DNA of 64,000 bases, taken from the NCBI RefSeq assembly GCF_018129085.1, contig NZ_JAAGBB010000021.1:1-64000 (forward strand), given 5' to 3'. Below the pieces are notes generated by a model. The model saw nothing but the letters and a program-made list of their open reading frames with translations, ran no database searches and was not told where the DNA came from. Positions 33,855-42,260 of this stretch are shown in pieces. The position numbers and the translations under genes were made by a program. The stretch comes from Plastoroseomonas hellenica. GTDB taxonomy: Bacteria; Pseudomonadota; Alphaproteobacteria; Acetobacterales; Acetobacteraceae. Every line of letters begins with the position of its first letter. Position 1 is the first letter of the stretch.

Positions 33855-34614
33855 CCTTACGGAACATAGTGACGAAGCTGCTGGCGCTTTCGTAGCCGAG
33901 ATCGATCGCGACGGCCTGCACGCTCTCGCCCGCGGCCAGGCGCTGCAGCGCCAGCATGACATGGAGTTGACGGCGCCATCGCCCGAAGCTCATGCCGACC
34001 TCCTGCGCCAGCAGACGGCTCAGGCTGCGCTCGCTGAGCGCGACCCGGGATGCCCATTCCTGCAGGGATGCGTGATTGGCCGGCCCGGCCAGCAGCATGC
34101 CGGCCAGCGCCCGGAGGCGTGGATCCGCCGGCATCGGCAGATGCAGATTCTCGACCGGTGCTGCCGCCAGCTCATCGAGGATCACCGCGACCAGCCGCCC
34201 ATCCGCGCCGTCGGCGTCATAGAGCTCCGGCAGCCGGGCCGCGCGCCGCAGCAGCTCACGCAGCAGCGGCGAGATCGACACCGTGCAGCAGCGCTCCGGC
34301 AGGCCCGGCGCGGCGTCGGGTTCGACGAAGAGACAATGGCACTCGATATCGCCGGAGCCGAAGGCGCTGTGCGGCAGGTCGCTCGGGATCCAGACCGCGC
34401 ATTGCGGCGGTACGATGCGGATCCCGTCCTCGGTCTCGCAATGGATGGTGCCGCGGAGCGTGTAGAGGAGCTGCGCCTTGCGATGGTGATGCCAAGGCAG
34501 GCGCTCTCCCTCCTCCAGGATGACCGCGGGGCAGATCGCGACGAAGGGCCGCGGCACCGCGTCCGGATGCGAAAGCTGGCCGAATCGATGGGCGAAGCTG
34601 CGCGCGAGATCCAT
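33805..34614 (-). CDS. AraC-family transcriptional regulator
   Basis: Regulator of 269 aa with an N-terminal cupin-type sensing domain (HHHRKAQLLYTLRGTI at about residues 42-57, and VPPQCAVWIPSDLPHS). The C-terminal double helix-turn-helix domain has LSERSLSRLLAQEVGMSFGRW and AIDLGYESASSFVTMFRKAMGKPP. It is of the NimR/NimT-like subclass. It is divergent from the siderophore-interacting protein gene across a 368-bp gap and probably controls it or itself. The effector is unknown. Confidence 0.88.
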   Translation of the reverse strand: MDLARSFAHRFGQLSHPDAVPRPFVAICPAVILEEGERLPWHHHRKAQLLYTLRGTIHCETEDGIRIVPPQCAVWIPSDLPHSAFGSGDIECHCLFVEPDAAPGLPERCCTVSISPLLRELLRRAARLPELYDADGADGRLVAVILDELAAAPVENLHLPMPADPRLRALAGMLLAGPANHASLQEWASRVALSERSLSRLLAQEVGMSFGRWRRQLHVMLALQRLAAGESVQAVAIDLGYESASSFVTMFRKAMGKPPGRYLQEQGRM

Positions 34615-34982
34615 CCTGACGACAGCCCCCCTGCATCCAGCGTCCTGGCCGGATCAGACCATAATCTGGCGATCTTGCGCAATGACGCCACCTGCACCGG
34701 CGCCTAGCCTCCAGCACAGGACAAGCCTGCCGCCGGAGCGCGGCCCGTGAGCATTCGGCCAACGGATCACGCCCGGCGGCCGAACACGGGGATATGCGCG
34801 ATGATGCTGGATGCATCCACCTTTCCGCTCGTCTGGATGCGACAGGATGCCGAGCCTGACGAAACACCTCGCGGTGCAGGCCTGTGCCACCATGTTCACG
34901 AAATTCTTGGGCTGTCCGCTGCTCTGAGCCGACACTCGCGAAGCCGCGGCCCAGTGACATGGCAGGGCGATCGGATCTCGAC
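34615..34982. other. Intergenic region between araC-type regulator and SIP gene
   Basis: This 368-bp divergent region must contain both promoters. I see no convincing sigma-70 hexamers, Fur box or repeat element in it. Open frames crossing it have no protein-like features. A start for the SIP gene further left (34959) cannot be excluded, but it lacks a better ribosome-binding site. Confidence 0.4.
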
Positions 34983-35753
34983 ATGACCGGCTTCATGCCA
35001 CCGGCGGACACGTCGCCGGATTCGGCCGACCGTCGTGAGGCCGGCCGCCTGGCGGCGCTGGTGATGCGATGGTTCTTCCGCCAGGCCAGCATCGCCAAGG
35101 TGGACGCGTTGTCGGAGGGGTTCCGCCTGATCACCCTCGCCGGGCCCGGGCTCAGGGACGTCGCGTGGAAGCCTGGCCAGAAGATCCAGATCGATGTCGG
35201 CGCCGGCGCCAACCGCACCTACACGCCGCTCTCCTGGGATGCCATTGCCGGCGAAGCCCGCATCCTGGCCTTCGCGCATGGCGACGGACCCGGTGCGGCC
35301 TGGGCCTTGAACGCGCGGGCCGGGGACGCCTGCCAGTTCTTCGGGCCGCGGCGCTCACTCGACCTGGAGGGCGTGGATGATGATCTGCCAGTCCTCTTCG
35401 GGGACGAGACGTCCTTCGGTCTCGCCCAGGCGCTGAGCGCCCGCCTGGGTGCGTCGGGGGCAGCCGTGTTCCTGTTCGAGGTGTCCTCGGTCGAGGCCTC
35501 GACGCAGGCTTGGCGATCCTTCGGGACGCAGCGTGCCATCTTCATCCAGCGTGCGGAGGCCGATGCGCATCTGGAGGAGGTCGAAGCCAGGATGCTGCAG
35601 ATCCTCGACGAATGGGCGCCGACGCCCTTCGTGCTGAGCGGCAAGGCGACATCGATCCAGCGGCTCCGCCGAGTGCTCGGCAGCCGCGGGGTCGCCTCGT
35701 CGCAACTCCGAACCAAGGTCTATTGGGCGCCCGGGAAGACGGGACTGGATTGA
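34983..35753 (+). CDS. Siderophore-interacting flavoprotein (SIP family)
   Basis: Protein of 256 aa with the ferric-siderophore reductase fold. An FAD-binding barrel carries NRTYTPLSWDA (RxYT-type flavin motif near residue 80), and a C-terminal NAD(P)H-binding lobe carries VLFGDETSFGLAQAL and FVLSGKATSIQRLRR. It reduces ferric iron or haem chelates in the cytoplasm in characterised members. No siderophore synthesis or uptake gene lies nearby. The upstream AraC gene is the likely regulator. The start is uncertain by about 8 codons. Confidence 0.78.
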   Translation: MTGFMPPADTSPDSADRREAGRLAALVMRWFFRQASIAKVDALSEGFRLITLAGPGLRDVAWKPGQKIQIDVGAGANRTYTPLSWDAIAGEARILAFAHGDGPGAAWALNARAGDACQFFGPRRSLDLEGVDDDLPVLFGDETSFGLAQALSARLGASGAAVFLFEVSSVEASTQAWRSFGTQRAIFIQRAEADAHLEEVEARMLQILDEWAPTPFVLSGKATSIQRLRRVLGSRGVASSQLRTKVYWAPGKTGLD

Positions 35754-35763
35754 GCGCCGTCCA

Positions 35764-36813
35764 TCACAGATACATCGCCCGCACATCGGCGCTGCTCTCG
35801 CGCCCGAGCTTGTCGAAGTTCTCGGCCAGCCAGCGATCCGCCGCCTCCCGCCCGTATTGGCGGAGCGTGCTGAGGAAGTCCCAGTCGCCGTTGAACTTGG
35901 TCGCGAGCTTGAAGCCGCGCAGGCGCGCCTCGTCCTCGATCACATGGATGAAGAGGCGCCGGTAGCGCGGCTGCTCCAGCCGGCCGGCATCGAGCAGGCG
36001 CTGCACGAAGTCGATCGCGCGCATCTCCGCCATCAGGCTGCCGTTGAAGGTGATCTCGTTCAGCCGGTTCACGATGTCGGAGGTGCTGGTCGGGATCTCC
36101 TCCCGCACCAGCGGGTTCAGCATCACCAGCACCAGGTCCGGCGGCCCGCCCTGCTCATAGAGCGGCCAGAGCGCGGGGTTGCCAAGATAGCCGCCATCCC
36201 AATAGGGCTCGCCGTCGATCTCCACCGCCTTGAACACCTGCGGCAGGCAGGCGGAGGCGAGCAGCGCATCCGGCGTGATCTCCTTGCGGGTGAAGACGCG
36301 CGGCTTGCCGCTGCGCACGCTGGTCGCGGAGACGAAGAGGCGCGGCGCCTTCGCGGCGCTGCGCAGCGCCGCGAAGTCGATGCTCTCCTCCAGCGCCTGG
36401 CGCAGCGGATTCCACTCGAAGGGAAAGGGGTTGAGCTGATAGGGCGACAGCATGCGCGCCATAATGTCGAAGGTTTGGTAGGCCAGCGAATAGGTCAGGT
36501 CGTGGCCCCAGATCGCCTTCTCGAAGGGCGTCGAGCGCACCGGGCTGAACAGCAGCTTGGTCGCGACGCTGCGCCAAAAGCTGTCGAGCGCGCGGATGGC
36601 GCCGGCGGCGCCATCCTCGATCAGCCCCTGCACCACCAGCGTCGCGTTGATCGCGCCGGCGGAGGTGCCGGAGAGGCCGTCGATCTCCAGCCTCTCCTCT
36701 TCCAACAGCCGCTCCAGCACGCCCCAGGTGAAAGCGCCATGGGTGCCGCCGCCCTGGAGTGCCAGGCTGATGCGCTTCCTGGGTGGCGGCGGCAGGCCTC
36801 CGGCGTCGTTCAC
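35764..36813 (-). CDS. Patatin-like phospholipase (DUF3734 type)
   Basis: Serine hydrolase of 349 aa. The oxyanion hole is QGGGTHGAF (from about residue 20), the nucleophile motif GTSAG contains Ser51, and the dyad aspartate is in DGGYLGN (Asp206). The C-terminal half with FIHVIEDEARLRGF and FLSTLRQYGREAADRWL matches the DUF3734 extension. A GTG start at 36811-36813 overlaps the stop of bdhA (GTGA), tying the two genes together. The pairing suggests release of hydroxybutyrate-type units from polymer or lipid; this is inference. Confidence 0.85.
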   Translation of the reverse strand: MNDAGGLPPPPRKRISLALQGGGTHGAFTWGVLERLLEEERLEIDGLSGTSAGAINATLVVQGLIEDGAAGAIRALDSFWRSVATKLLFSPVRSTPFEKAIWGHDLTYSLAYQTFDIMARMLSPYQLNPFPFEWNPLRQALEESIDFAALRSAAKAPRLFVSATSVRSGKPRVFTRKEITPDALLASACLPQVFKAVEIDGEPYWDGGYLGNPALWPLYEQGGPPDLVLVMLNPLVREEIPTSTSDIVNRLNEITFNGSLMAEMRAIDFVQRLLDAGRLEQPRYRRLFIHVIEDEARLRGFKLATKFNGDWDFLSTLRQYGREAADRWLAENFDKLGRESSADVRAMYL

Positions 36814-37604
36814 GCCGAGGTCCAGCCGCCATCGATCGACAGCGCCGTGCCGGTGACGCCGCCCGAGCCGGGACCGCAGAGATAGAGCGCCATGCGCGCC
36901 ACTTCCTCCACTTCGATCCAGCGCTTGGAGGGCTGCTTCTCCAGCAGGTAGTCGGTCAGTGCGACCTCCTCGCTGACGCCGTGCTGCTTGGCGAGCGGGC
37001 CGATCTGCGCTTCGGCAAGCGGCGTGCGCACGAAGCCCGGGCAGATGGCATTGACGGTGATCGGTGTCTTCGCGACCTCCTGCGCCACCACCTTGGTCAT
37101 GCCGACGACGCCGTGCTTGGCGGTGACATAGGCGACCTTCTCCGGGCTGCCGCGCAGGCCATGGGCGGAGGCGATGTTGATGATCCGCCCCCAGTTGCGC
37201 GCCTTCATCCCCGGCAGCGCCGCCTTGATGGCGTGGAAGTTGCTGCTCATGTTGATCGCGATGATCGCGTCCCACTTCGCGTCCGGGAACTCCTCGACGC
37301 CGGCGACGAACTGGATGCCGGCGTTGTTGACGAGGATGTCGAGGGTGCCGAGTGCGGCTTCGGCATCGGCGACCATCTGCCGCACCTGTTCGGGCTTCGA
37401 GAGGTCGGCGCCGGAATAGGGCGCTTCGGCCGTGCCCATCGCGGCGCCCGCCTCAGCGCGGGCGCGGGCGATCTCTTCCGGCTTGCCGAAGCCGTTCAGC
37501 ATCACCTTGGCGCCGGCCTCGGCCAGCAGCAGGGCGATGCCATGCCCGATGCCGCTGGTCGAGCCGGTGACGAGCGCGCCGCGTCCCGCGAGAAATTTGT
37601 CCAT
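36810..37604 (-). CDS. bdhA: 3-hydroxybutyrate dehydrogenase
   Basis: SDR of 264 aa that oxidises (R)-3-hydroxybutyrate to acetoacetate with NAD. The cofactor motif is GSTSGIGHGIA, structural NNAGIQF, catalytic residues in INIASAHGLRGSPEKVAYVTAKHG, and the family segment VNAICPGFVRTPL. QPSKRWIEVEEVA near the C-terminus is characteristic of BdhA. The ATG at 37602-37604 is used. It is the first gene of a two-gene operon with the patatin gene. Role: use of stored polyhydroxybutyrate. Confidence 0.88.
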   Translation of the reverse strand: MDKFLAGRGALVTGSTSGIGHGIALLLAEAGAKVMLNGFGKPEEIARARAEAGAAMGTAEAPYSGADLSKPEQVRQMVADAEAALGTLDILVNNAGIQFVAGVEEFPDAKWDAIIAINMSSNFHAIKAALPGMKARNWGRIINIASAHGLRGSPEKVAYVTAKHGVVGMTKVVAQEVAKTPITVNAICPGFVRTPLAEAQIGPLAKQHGVSEEVALTDYLLEKQPSKRWIEVEEVARMALYLCGPGSGGVTGTALSIDGGWTSA

Positions 37605-37749
37605 ATCGCCCTGTCCTTCGTCTGAAGCGCCACCCGGCCGCAGTGACCGGGGACACCCGAGAGATGGTGCGCCGCAGCAAAGGTGAAACGGCACAGCGCC
37701 TGTGATCCCTAGAGCAGATTGCCGCAGGGCGGAATTAGCCGAAGACGTA

Positions 37750-37768
37750 ATCTGCCCGAAAGGCAGAT
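37750..37768 (-). terminator. Hairpin 3' of the pyridine-nucleotide oxidoreductase
   Basis: ATCTGCC and GGCAGAT form a perfect 7-bp stem around CGAAA. A second partly overlapping stem (AGCAGATGACATCTGCT, minus strand) is adjacent. It lies 27 bp beyond the stop of the oxidoreductase at 37795 and before bdhA. There is no U-run. The flanking AGAGCAGAT word also occurs at the hairpin near 9554, so this may be a REP-like element. Confidence 0.4.
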
Positions 37769-37794
37769 GTCATCTGCTGGCAGCAGCCAGAGGT

Positions 37795-39225
37795 TCAGGG
37801 CAGATGCCGCAGCCATCCCGCTAGGCCCTTGACGAAGGGCGACAGCAGCTTCGGGGTATAGAAGCCCTCCGCCGCCCGCTTCCCCGCCTCGGCCAGGGTC
37901 GGATAGGGCAAGGCGAGGCCGGTGAGCGCAGAGAGCGGCAGCTTTCGCCCGATCAACAGCCCGTAGATCCCCGCCATCTCGCCGGCATGCGCGCTGAGCA
38001 GGGAGGCGCCGAGCAGCCGGCCCTGCGGCGTCGCGACCAGCTTCACGAGCCCTGCCGGCCGTCCCTCCGCCACGGCCCGGTCGTTCTCGGACAGCGGCCA
38101 GCGCAGGATCGACAACTCGGCATGGCCGGCGGCGCGCGCCTGCTCTTCGGTCAGGCCGACCTGGGCGAGCTCCGGGTCGGTATAGGTCACCCGGGGCAGG
38201 GCGGCGGCGTCGAAGCGGGCCGGCAGGCGGAACAGCATGCGCTTCGCCAGGACCGCGGCGTGCTGGGTGGCGGCATGGGTGAAGCTGCGCGGGCCGGTGC
38301 CCTCGGGATCCGCGATGTCGCCGGCCGCGAAGACCCGGCGATTCGTAAGGCTGCGCAGGCCGGCATCGGTCGCGATGCCGCGCTCCGTCGCCTGGACCTG
38401 CCCCGCCACCAGGTCGAGCGAGGCGAGGCGCGGCACCCGCCCGGCCGCCAGCAGCAGATGCGTCGCACCGAAGCGGTCGCCGTCGGAAAGCTCGAGCGTC
38501 ATCCCCTCCCAGTCCCGGGCCACGCGGGTAAGCTGCACGCCTTCCCGCAGGGCGATGCCGTCGACGGCCAGCGCCTCCCGCAGGCCCTCCGCCATCTCGG
38601 CATCCTCCTGCCCGGCGATGCGGCCGGCCTCGATCACCGTCACCAAGCAGCCGAGGCGGGCATGGGCCTGCGCCATCTCGAGCCCGAGCGCCCCGCCGCC
38701 GAGGATCGCGAGGTGCCCCGGGGGGTCCGCCAGGTCGAACAGCGTCTCACTGGTCAGCCAGGCGATCTCGCCGAGGCCCGGGATGTTCGGGACGAGGGGC
38801 GCGCTGCCGGCGGCGATGACGCAGCGTCGGAAGCGGATCCGACGGGTGCCGGCCTCGATCTCGTCCGGCGCCGTGAAATGGGCGGCCGCCTCGATCACCT
38901 CGACACCCATGCCCCGCAGCCGGGCGGCGCCGGCATTGGGGGCAGCCCGGGCGATCGCCCCCCGCACATGGGCGCGCACCGCGGCCCAGTCGATCTCCGG
39001 TGGCGGCAGGCGGATGCCGAAGCGGTGCGAATCCCGCACGCCGGCGGCCGAGCGGGCGGCCGCGAGCAATGCCTTGGAGGGGATGCAGCCGGCGTTCAGA
39101 TGGGTGCCGCCCATGCGTCCGCGCTCGGCCAGCGCGACCTTGAGGCCGAGCCCGGCCGCGATGGTCGCGACCGCCAGCCCGGCGGCCCCCGCGCCGATCA
39201 CCGCCACATCCACCGGGTCCGTCAT
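37795..39225 (-). CDS. Pyridine nucleotide-disulfide oxidoreductase homologue lacking the redox cysteine pair
   Basis: Flavoprotein of 476 aa with two dinucleotide-binding motifs (VAVIGAGAAGLAVA at residue 8 and LAILGGGALGLEMAQ near 175), the FAD motif GDIADPE and a C-terminal dimer domain. The usual GGTC-x4-C redox site reads GGTHLNAGCIPSK: His42 replaces the first cysteine, leaving only Cys47. The catalytic His of the family HPYPTxxE motif is also replaced (LPYPTLAE, Leu439). It therefore cannot work as a normal dihydrolipoamide or mercuric reductase. It may be an NAD(P)H oxidase, a quinone reductase or a transhydrogenase-like enzyme. Both codons are plainly readable, so this is not a frameshift. 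Confidence 0.85.
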   Translation of the reverse strand: MTDPVDVAVIGAGAAGLAVATIAAGLGLKVALAERGRMGGTHLNAGCIPSKALLAAARSAAGVRDSHRFGIRLPPPEIDWAAVRAHVRGAIARAAPNAGAARLRGMGVEVIEAAAHFTAPDEIEAGTRRIRFRRCVIAAGSAPLVPNIPGLGEIAWLTSETLFDLADPPGHLAILGGGALGLEMAQAHARLGCLVTVIEAGRIAGQEDAEMAEGLREALAVDGIALREGVQLTRVARDWEGMTLELSDGDRFGATHLLLAAGRVPRLASLDLVAGQVQATERGIATDAGLRSLTNRRVFAAGDIADPEGTGPRSFTHAATQHAAVLAKRMLFRLPARFDAAALPRVTYTDPELAQVGLTEEQARAAGHAELSILRWPLSENDRAVAEGRPAGLVKLVATPQGRLLGASLLSAHAGEMAGIYGLLIGRKLPLSALTGLALPYPTLAEAGKRAAEGFYTPKLLSPFVKGLAGWLRHLP

Positions 39226-39343
39226 GCCGCACCTGCTCGCCTGGGACCTCCGAATAGGGCAGGATGGGCATCGCAGCCAGGGTTGGGAGACCGCCTGGGA
39301 ATAGCGGCGGCATTCCCAAACGGTCTCCGCGGCCCCGTTGCGG

Positions 39344-39373
39344 TTGACGGGCTGCCCCCCCTCTCCCTATACG
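39344..39373 (+). promoter_or_regulatory. Sigma-70-like promoter upstream of rpmH
   Basis: TTGACG (39344-39349) and TATACG (39368-39373) are separated by 18 bp, ending 87 bp before the rpmH start. This is the best housekeeping-type promoter seen in the window and would drive rpmH-rnpA-yidD-yidC-engB. Confidence 0.6.
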
Positions 39374-39460
39374 TCCCGGCCTTCGCCGGACCGCCCCAGG
39401 GGGCCCGGCCGCCGCGCGTCCGCTTGCCGGACGGGCGGGTGATCTCAGGAGAGTATTGTC

Positions 39461-39595
39461 GTGAAGCGTACCTATCAGCCGTCGAAGCTCGTCCGGAAGC
39501 GCCGCCATGGCTTCCGGAACCGCATGGAAACCGTCGGCGGCCGCCGGATCCTGGCCAATCGCCGCGCCAAGGGCCGCAAGCGCCTCTCCGCGTAA
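39461..39595 (+). CDS. rpmH: Ribosomal protein L34
   Basis: A 44-aa basic protein read as [19 protein letters not shown], followed by [20 protein letters not shown] and a short tail: a full match to L34. It starts with GTG at 39461 after AGGAGAG (39447-39453). It is followed 28 bp later by rnpA, the usual pairing. Confidence 0.97.
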   Translation: MKRTYQPSKLVRKRRHGFRNRMETVGGRRILANRRAKGRKRLSA

Positions 39596-39623
39596 GCGGC
39601 GCGCGGCCGGAGACGCCCCGACC

Positions 39624-40211
39624 ATGGCGGCACGGCCCGACACACCCCCGACAGATGCGACGCCGGTGCGCCTGAAGCGCCGGCGTGATTTTCTGCGCGT
39701 GGCCGCCCGCGGCAAGCGCGCGGCGCGGCCGGGGCTCGTGCTGCAGGCCATGGCTGCCGACGCCCCGGCGCCGCGCATCGGCTTCACCGTGACCAAGAAG
39801 GTCGGCAACGCCGTGGTGCGCAACCGCGCCAAGCGGCGCCTGCGGGAGGCCGCGCGGCTCGCCATCCCGGCGCTGCTCGCCGAGGGCGCGATGGCGCCCG
39901 GCTGGGACCTGGTGCTGATCGGACGCGACGCCACGCCGACCCGCGATTTCCGCACCCTACTGGGTGACCTCCGCGGCGCGCTGCGCCAGGCCGGCGTCAT
40001 CGAAGGGGATCAGACCAACACCCCGCGGCCACAGGCCGCCACTGGTTCCAGCGGGGCGAGCGCAGCGATGCCCCGGGGCCGCGAAGGCGGCCCCGCGCGC
40101 GACCGACTGATGTCGCCAGTGCGCCCCGACAGCGCGCAAGCCAAGCGGCCGGAGGCCGCGCCGGCGCCTGAGGCCGAAAAAAAATCAGCGGCGCCTGAGA
40201 GCAGCCCATGA
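39624..40211 (+). CDS. rnpA: Ribonuclease P protein component with repeat-derived C-terminal tail
   Basis: Protein subunit of RNase P, 195 aa, which matures tRNA 5' ends. The body has [16 protein letters not shown] at about 17-32 and the RNA-binding RNR box [16 protein letters not shown] at 61-76. The normal protein ends near residue 126 ([10 protein letters not shown]). Residues about 133-184 are encoded by a copy of the 155-bp dispersed repeat, followed by a short charged end ([13 protein letters not shown]). The extended frame overlaps the yidD start by 4 bp. Whether the tail is kept in the mature protein is untested; it is Ala/Pro/Arg-rich and probably disordered. Confidence 0.9.
   Translation: MAARPDTPPTDATPVRLKRRRDFLRVAARGKRAARPGLVLQAMAADAPAPRIGFTVTKKVGNAVVRNRAKRRLREAARLAIPALLAEGAMAPGWDLVLIGRDATPTRDFRTLLGDLRGALRQAGVIEGDQTNTPRPQAATGSSGASAAMPRGREGGPARDRLMSPVRPDSAQAKRPEAAPAPEAEKKSAAPESSP
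40021..40175 (-). repeat. 155-bp dispersed repeat (family 2), copy a, inside rnpA
   Basis: Runs from GGCCACAGGCCGCCACTGG through CGAAGGCGGCCCCGCGCGCG to GCGCCTGAGGCC. It is oriented like the copies at 49641 and 58810 and opposite to those at 49465, 58098 and 59915. The rnpA reading frame crosses it without a stop. Hairpin-forming words include GGCCGCGAAGGCGGCC. It is the only family-2 copy inside a recognisable gene. Confidence 0.85.
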
Positions 40212-40468
40212 CCATCGCGCACGACATTGACGGCGCGGCAGCGCTCGCCCTGAAAGGGTGTGTCCACACCTACCGCTATACGCTCCGCGGCGTGATCGGC
40301 AGCCATTGCCGTTTCCATCCCCATTGCAGCGACTATGCGCTGGAGGCCCTTTCGGCGCATGGCGCGCTGCGCGGCAGCCTGCTGACGGCGCGGCGCATCC
40401 TCCGCTGCAATCCCTGGCATCCGGGCGGCTACGACCCGGTCCCGCCCACCCCGACGCCCAAAGGCTGA
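40208..40468 (+). CDS. yidD: Membrane protein insertion efficiency factor
   Basis: An 86-aa protein with the YidD pattern: a basic segment [22 protein letters not shown] carrying two of its conserved cysteines, then [17 protein letters not shown]. It assists YidC-dependent insertion. The ATG overlaps the extended rnpA stop by 4 bp, and yidC begins 10 bp after it. Confidence 0.93.
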   Translation: MTIAHDIDGAAALALKGCVHTYRYTLRGVIGSHCRFHPHCSDYALEALSAHGALRGSLLTARRILRCNPWHPGGYDPVPPTPTPKG

Positions 40469-40478
40469 CACGCCCGCC

Positions 40479-42260
40479 ATGGACCAGAAGCGCCTCCTCG
40501 CGGCGATCGCACTCTCGATCGGCATCCTGCTGCTGTTCGACGTCTACAACCGCGGCAACCGCCCGCCCGCGCCGCCGCCGCAGACCACGCAGCAGGCAGC
40601 CCAGGCGCCGACACCCGGGCCGACCGCACCGGATCCGTCCGGGCAGGCGGTGACCACGGCGCCGGGCGATGCCCCGGCCGCAGCACCCCGCGGCCCCGCC
40701 CCGCGCCTGCCGGTCGCGGGTCCGCGCGTCGAGGGCAGCATCAACCTGCGCGGCGCGCAGCTCGATCAGCTCGTGCTGCGCGACTACCGGGAGACGATCG
40801 AGCCCAATTCGCCGCTGGTGCAGCTCTTTGCGCCACGCGAGACGGCGGAAGGCTATTACGCGCAATGGGGCTGGACCGCGGCCGACGGCCGCACCCGGGT
40901 GCCCGACGGCAACACCGAATGGCAGGCGAATGCGCCGCGCCTCTCGCCCGACAGCCCGGTCACCCTCACCTGGGACAATGGCCAGGGCCAAGTCTTCGAG
41001 ATCGGGCTGACGCTCGACGCCAACTACATGGTCGGCGTCGAGCAGCGGGTGCGCAACAGCGGCGCCGAGCAGGTCTCGGTGCTGCCCTGGGCCCGCATCC
41101 GGCGCGAACGCACCCCGCACCTCGCCGGCTACTACGTGCTGCATGAAGGCTTCATCGGCGTGCTCGATGGCCGCCTGCAGGAAATGACCTATGCCAATGT
41201 GAAATCGGAGGGCGAGAAGCGCCGTGGCGCCGGCTTCGAGCAGGATGCCCGTGGCGGGAGCTGGGCCGGCTTCACTGACAAGTACTGGCTCGCCGCCCTG
41301 ATCCCGGCGGAGCGGGACACCGTGATGCGCACCTCCTTCCGCCATGTGGCCGAAGGTGGGCAGGACCGCTGGCAAGCCGACATGGCACCGAACGCGCCAC
41401 AGATCGTGGCGGCCGGCGCCACCGCCCAGCTCGCGACCCGGCTCTTCGCCGGCGCCAAGGTGGTCAGCATCCTGGACGACTACGCCACCCGCCTCGGTAT
41501 CACCGATTTCGACAAGGCGGTGGATTTCGGCTGGTTCTACTTCCTCACCAAGCCTTTCTTCTACGCCATCCATTGGATCAACGGCCTGGTCCATAATTTC
41601 GGCGTGGCGATCCTGATCTTCACGCTCGCCATCAAGCTGCTGTTCTTCCCGCTGCAGAACAAAGCCTATCATTCGATGGCCAAGATGAAGATCCTGGGCC
41701 CGAAGATGCAGGAGATCCGGGAACGCCATAAGGAGGATCCGCAGAAGGCGCAGACCGAGATGATGGCGCTCTACCGGTCGGAGAAGGTGAACCCCGCCTC
41801 CGGCTGTCTGCCCATCGTCATCCAGATCCCGGTCTTCTTCTCGCTCTACAAGGTGATCTTCGTCACCATCGAGATGCGGCACGCGCCCTTCGTCGCCTGG
41901 ATCCGCGACCTCTCGGCGCCGGATCCGACCAATCTCTTCAACCTGTTCGGGCTGCTGCCCTTCGACCCCATGCAGTACAGCCATTTCCTGCACATGCCGG
42001 CGCTGGCGCTGCTGATGGGTGCGACGATGTGGGCACAGCAGCGGCTCAACCCGCAGCCGCCCGACCCGATCCAGGCCAAGATCTTCGCCTGGATGCCGGT
42101 GATCTTCACCTTCATGCTGGCGAGCTTCCCGGCGGGCCTCGTGGTCTACTGGACCTGGAACAACCTGCTCTCGATCGCGCAGCAGTCCTACATCATGCGT
42201 CATGACCGCGCGAAGCTGAAGGCCGAGCGCCGCAACGGCGCCCTCGCGAAGAAGGGGTGA
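40479..42260 (+). CDS. yidC: Membrane protein insertase YidC
   Basis: Insertase of 593 aa. The N-terminal helix (about residues 5-22) is followed by a Pro/Ala-rich linker, a periplasmic P1 beta-domain (about 75-350) and the conserved 60-kDa inner-membrane domain (about 360-575) with NFGVAILIFTLAIKLLFFPL and a KVNPASGCLPIVIQIPVFFSLY segment. A short basic C-terminal tail ends the protein. The stop overlaps the engB GTG start (GTGA). Confidence 0.95.
   Translation: MDQKRLLAAIALSIGILLLFDVYNRGNRPPAPPPQTTQQAAQAPTPGPTAPDPSGQAVTTAPGDAPAAAPRGPAPRLPVAGPRVEGSINLRGAQLDQLVLRDYRETIEPNSPLVQLFAPRETAEGYYAQWGWTAADGRTRVPDGNTEWQANAPRLSPDSPVTLTWDNGQGQVFEIGLTLDANYMVGVEQRVRNSGAEQVSVLPWARIRRERTPHLAGYYVLHEGFIGVLDGRLQEMTYANVKSEGEKRRGAGFEQDARGGSWAGFTDKYWLAALIPAERDTVMRTSFRHVAEGGQDRWQADMAPNAPQIVAAGATAQLATRLFAGAKVVSILDDYATRLGITDFDKAVDFGWFYFLTKPFFYAIHWINGLVHNFGVAILIFTLAIKLLFFPLQNKAYHSMAKMKILGPKMQEIRERHKEDPQKAQTEMMALYRSEKVNPASGCLPIVIQIPVFFSLYKVIFVTIEMRHAPFVAWIRDLSAPDPTNLFNLFGLLPFDPMQYSHFLHMPALALLMGATMWAQQRLNPQPPDPIQAKIFAWMPVIFTFMLASFPAGLVVYWTWNNLLSIAQQSYIMRHDRAKLKAERRNGALAKKG

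Noticed and set aside
34884-34982. An upstream start for the siderophore-interacting protein
   Set aside because: The extra residues show no family similarity and no ribosome-binding site, so the ATG at 34983 was preferred, though not strongly.
41540-42100. Possible tRNA or structured RNA genes near core translation genes
   Set aside because: No cloverleaf with CCA-type acceptor and TTCGANNC loop was recognised anywhere in the window by eye.
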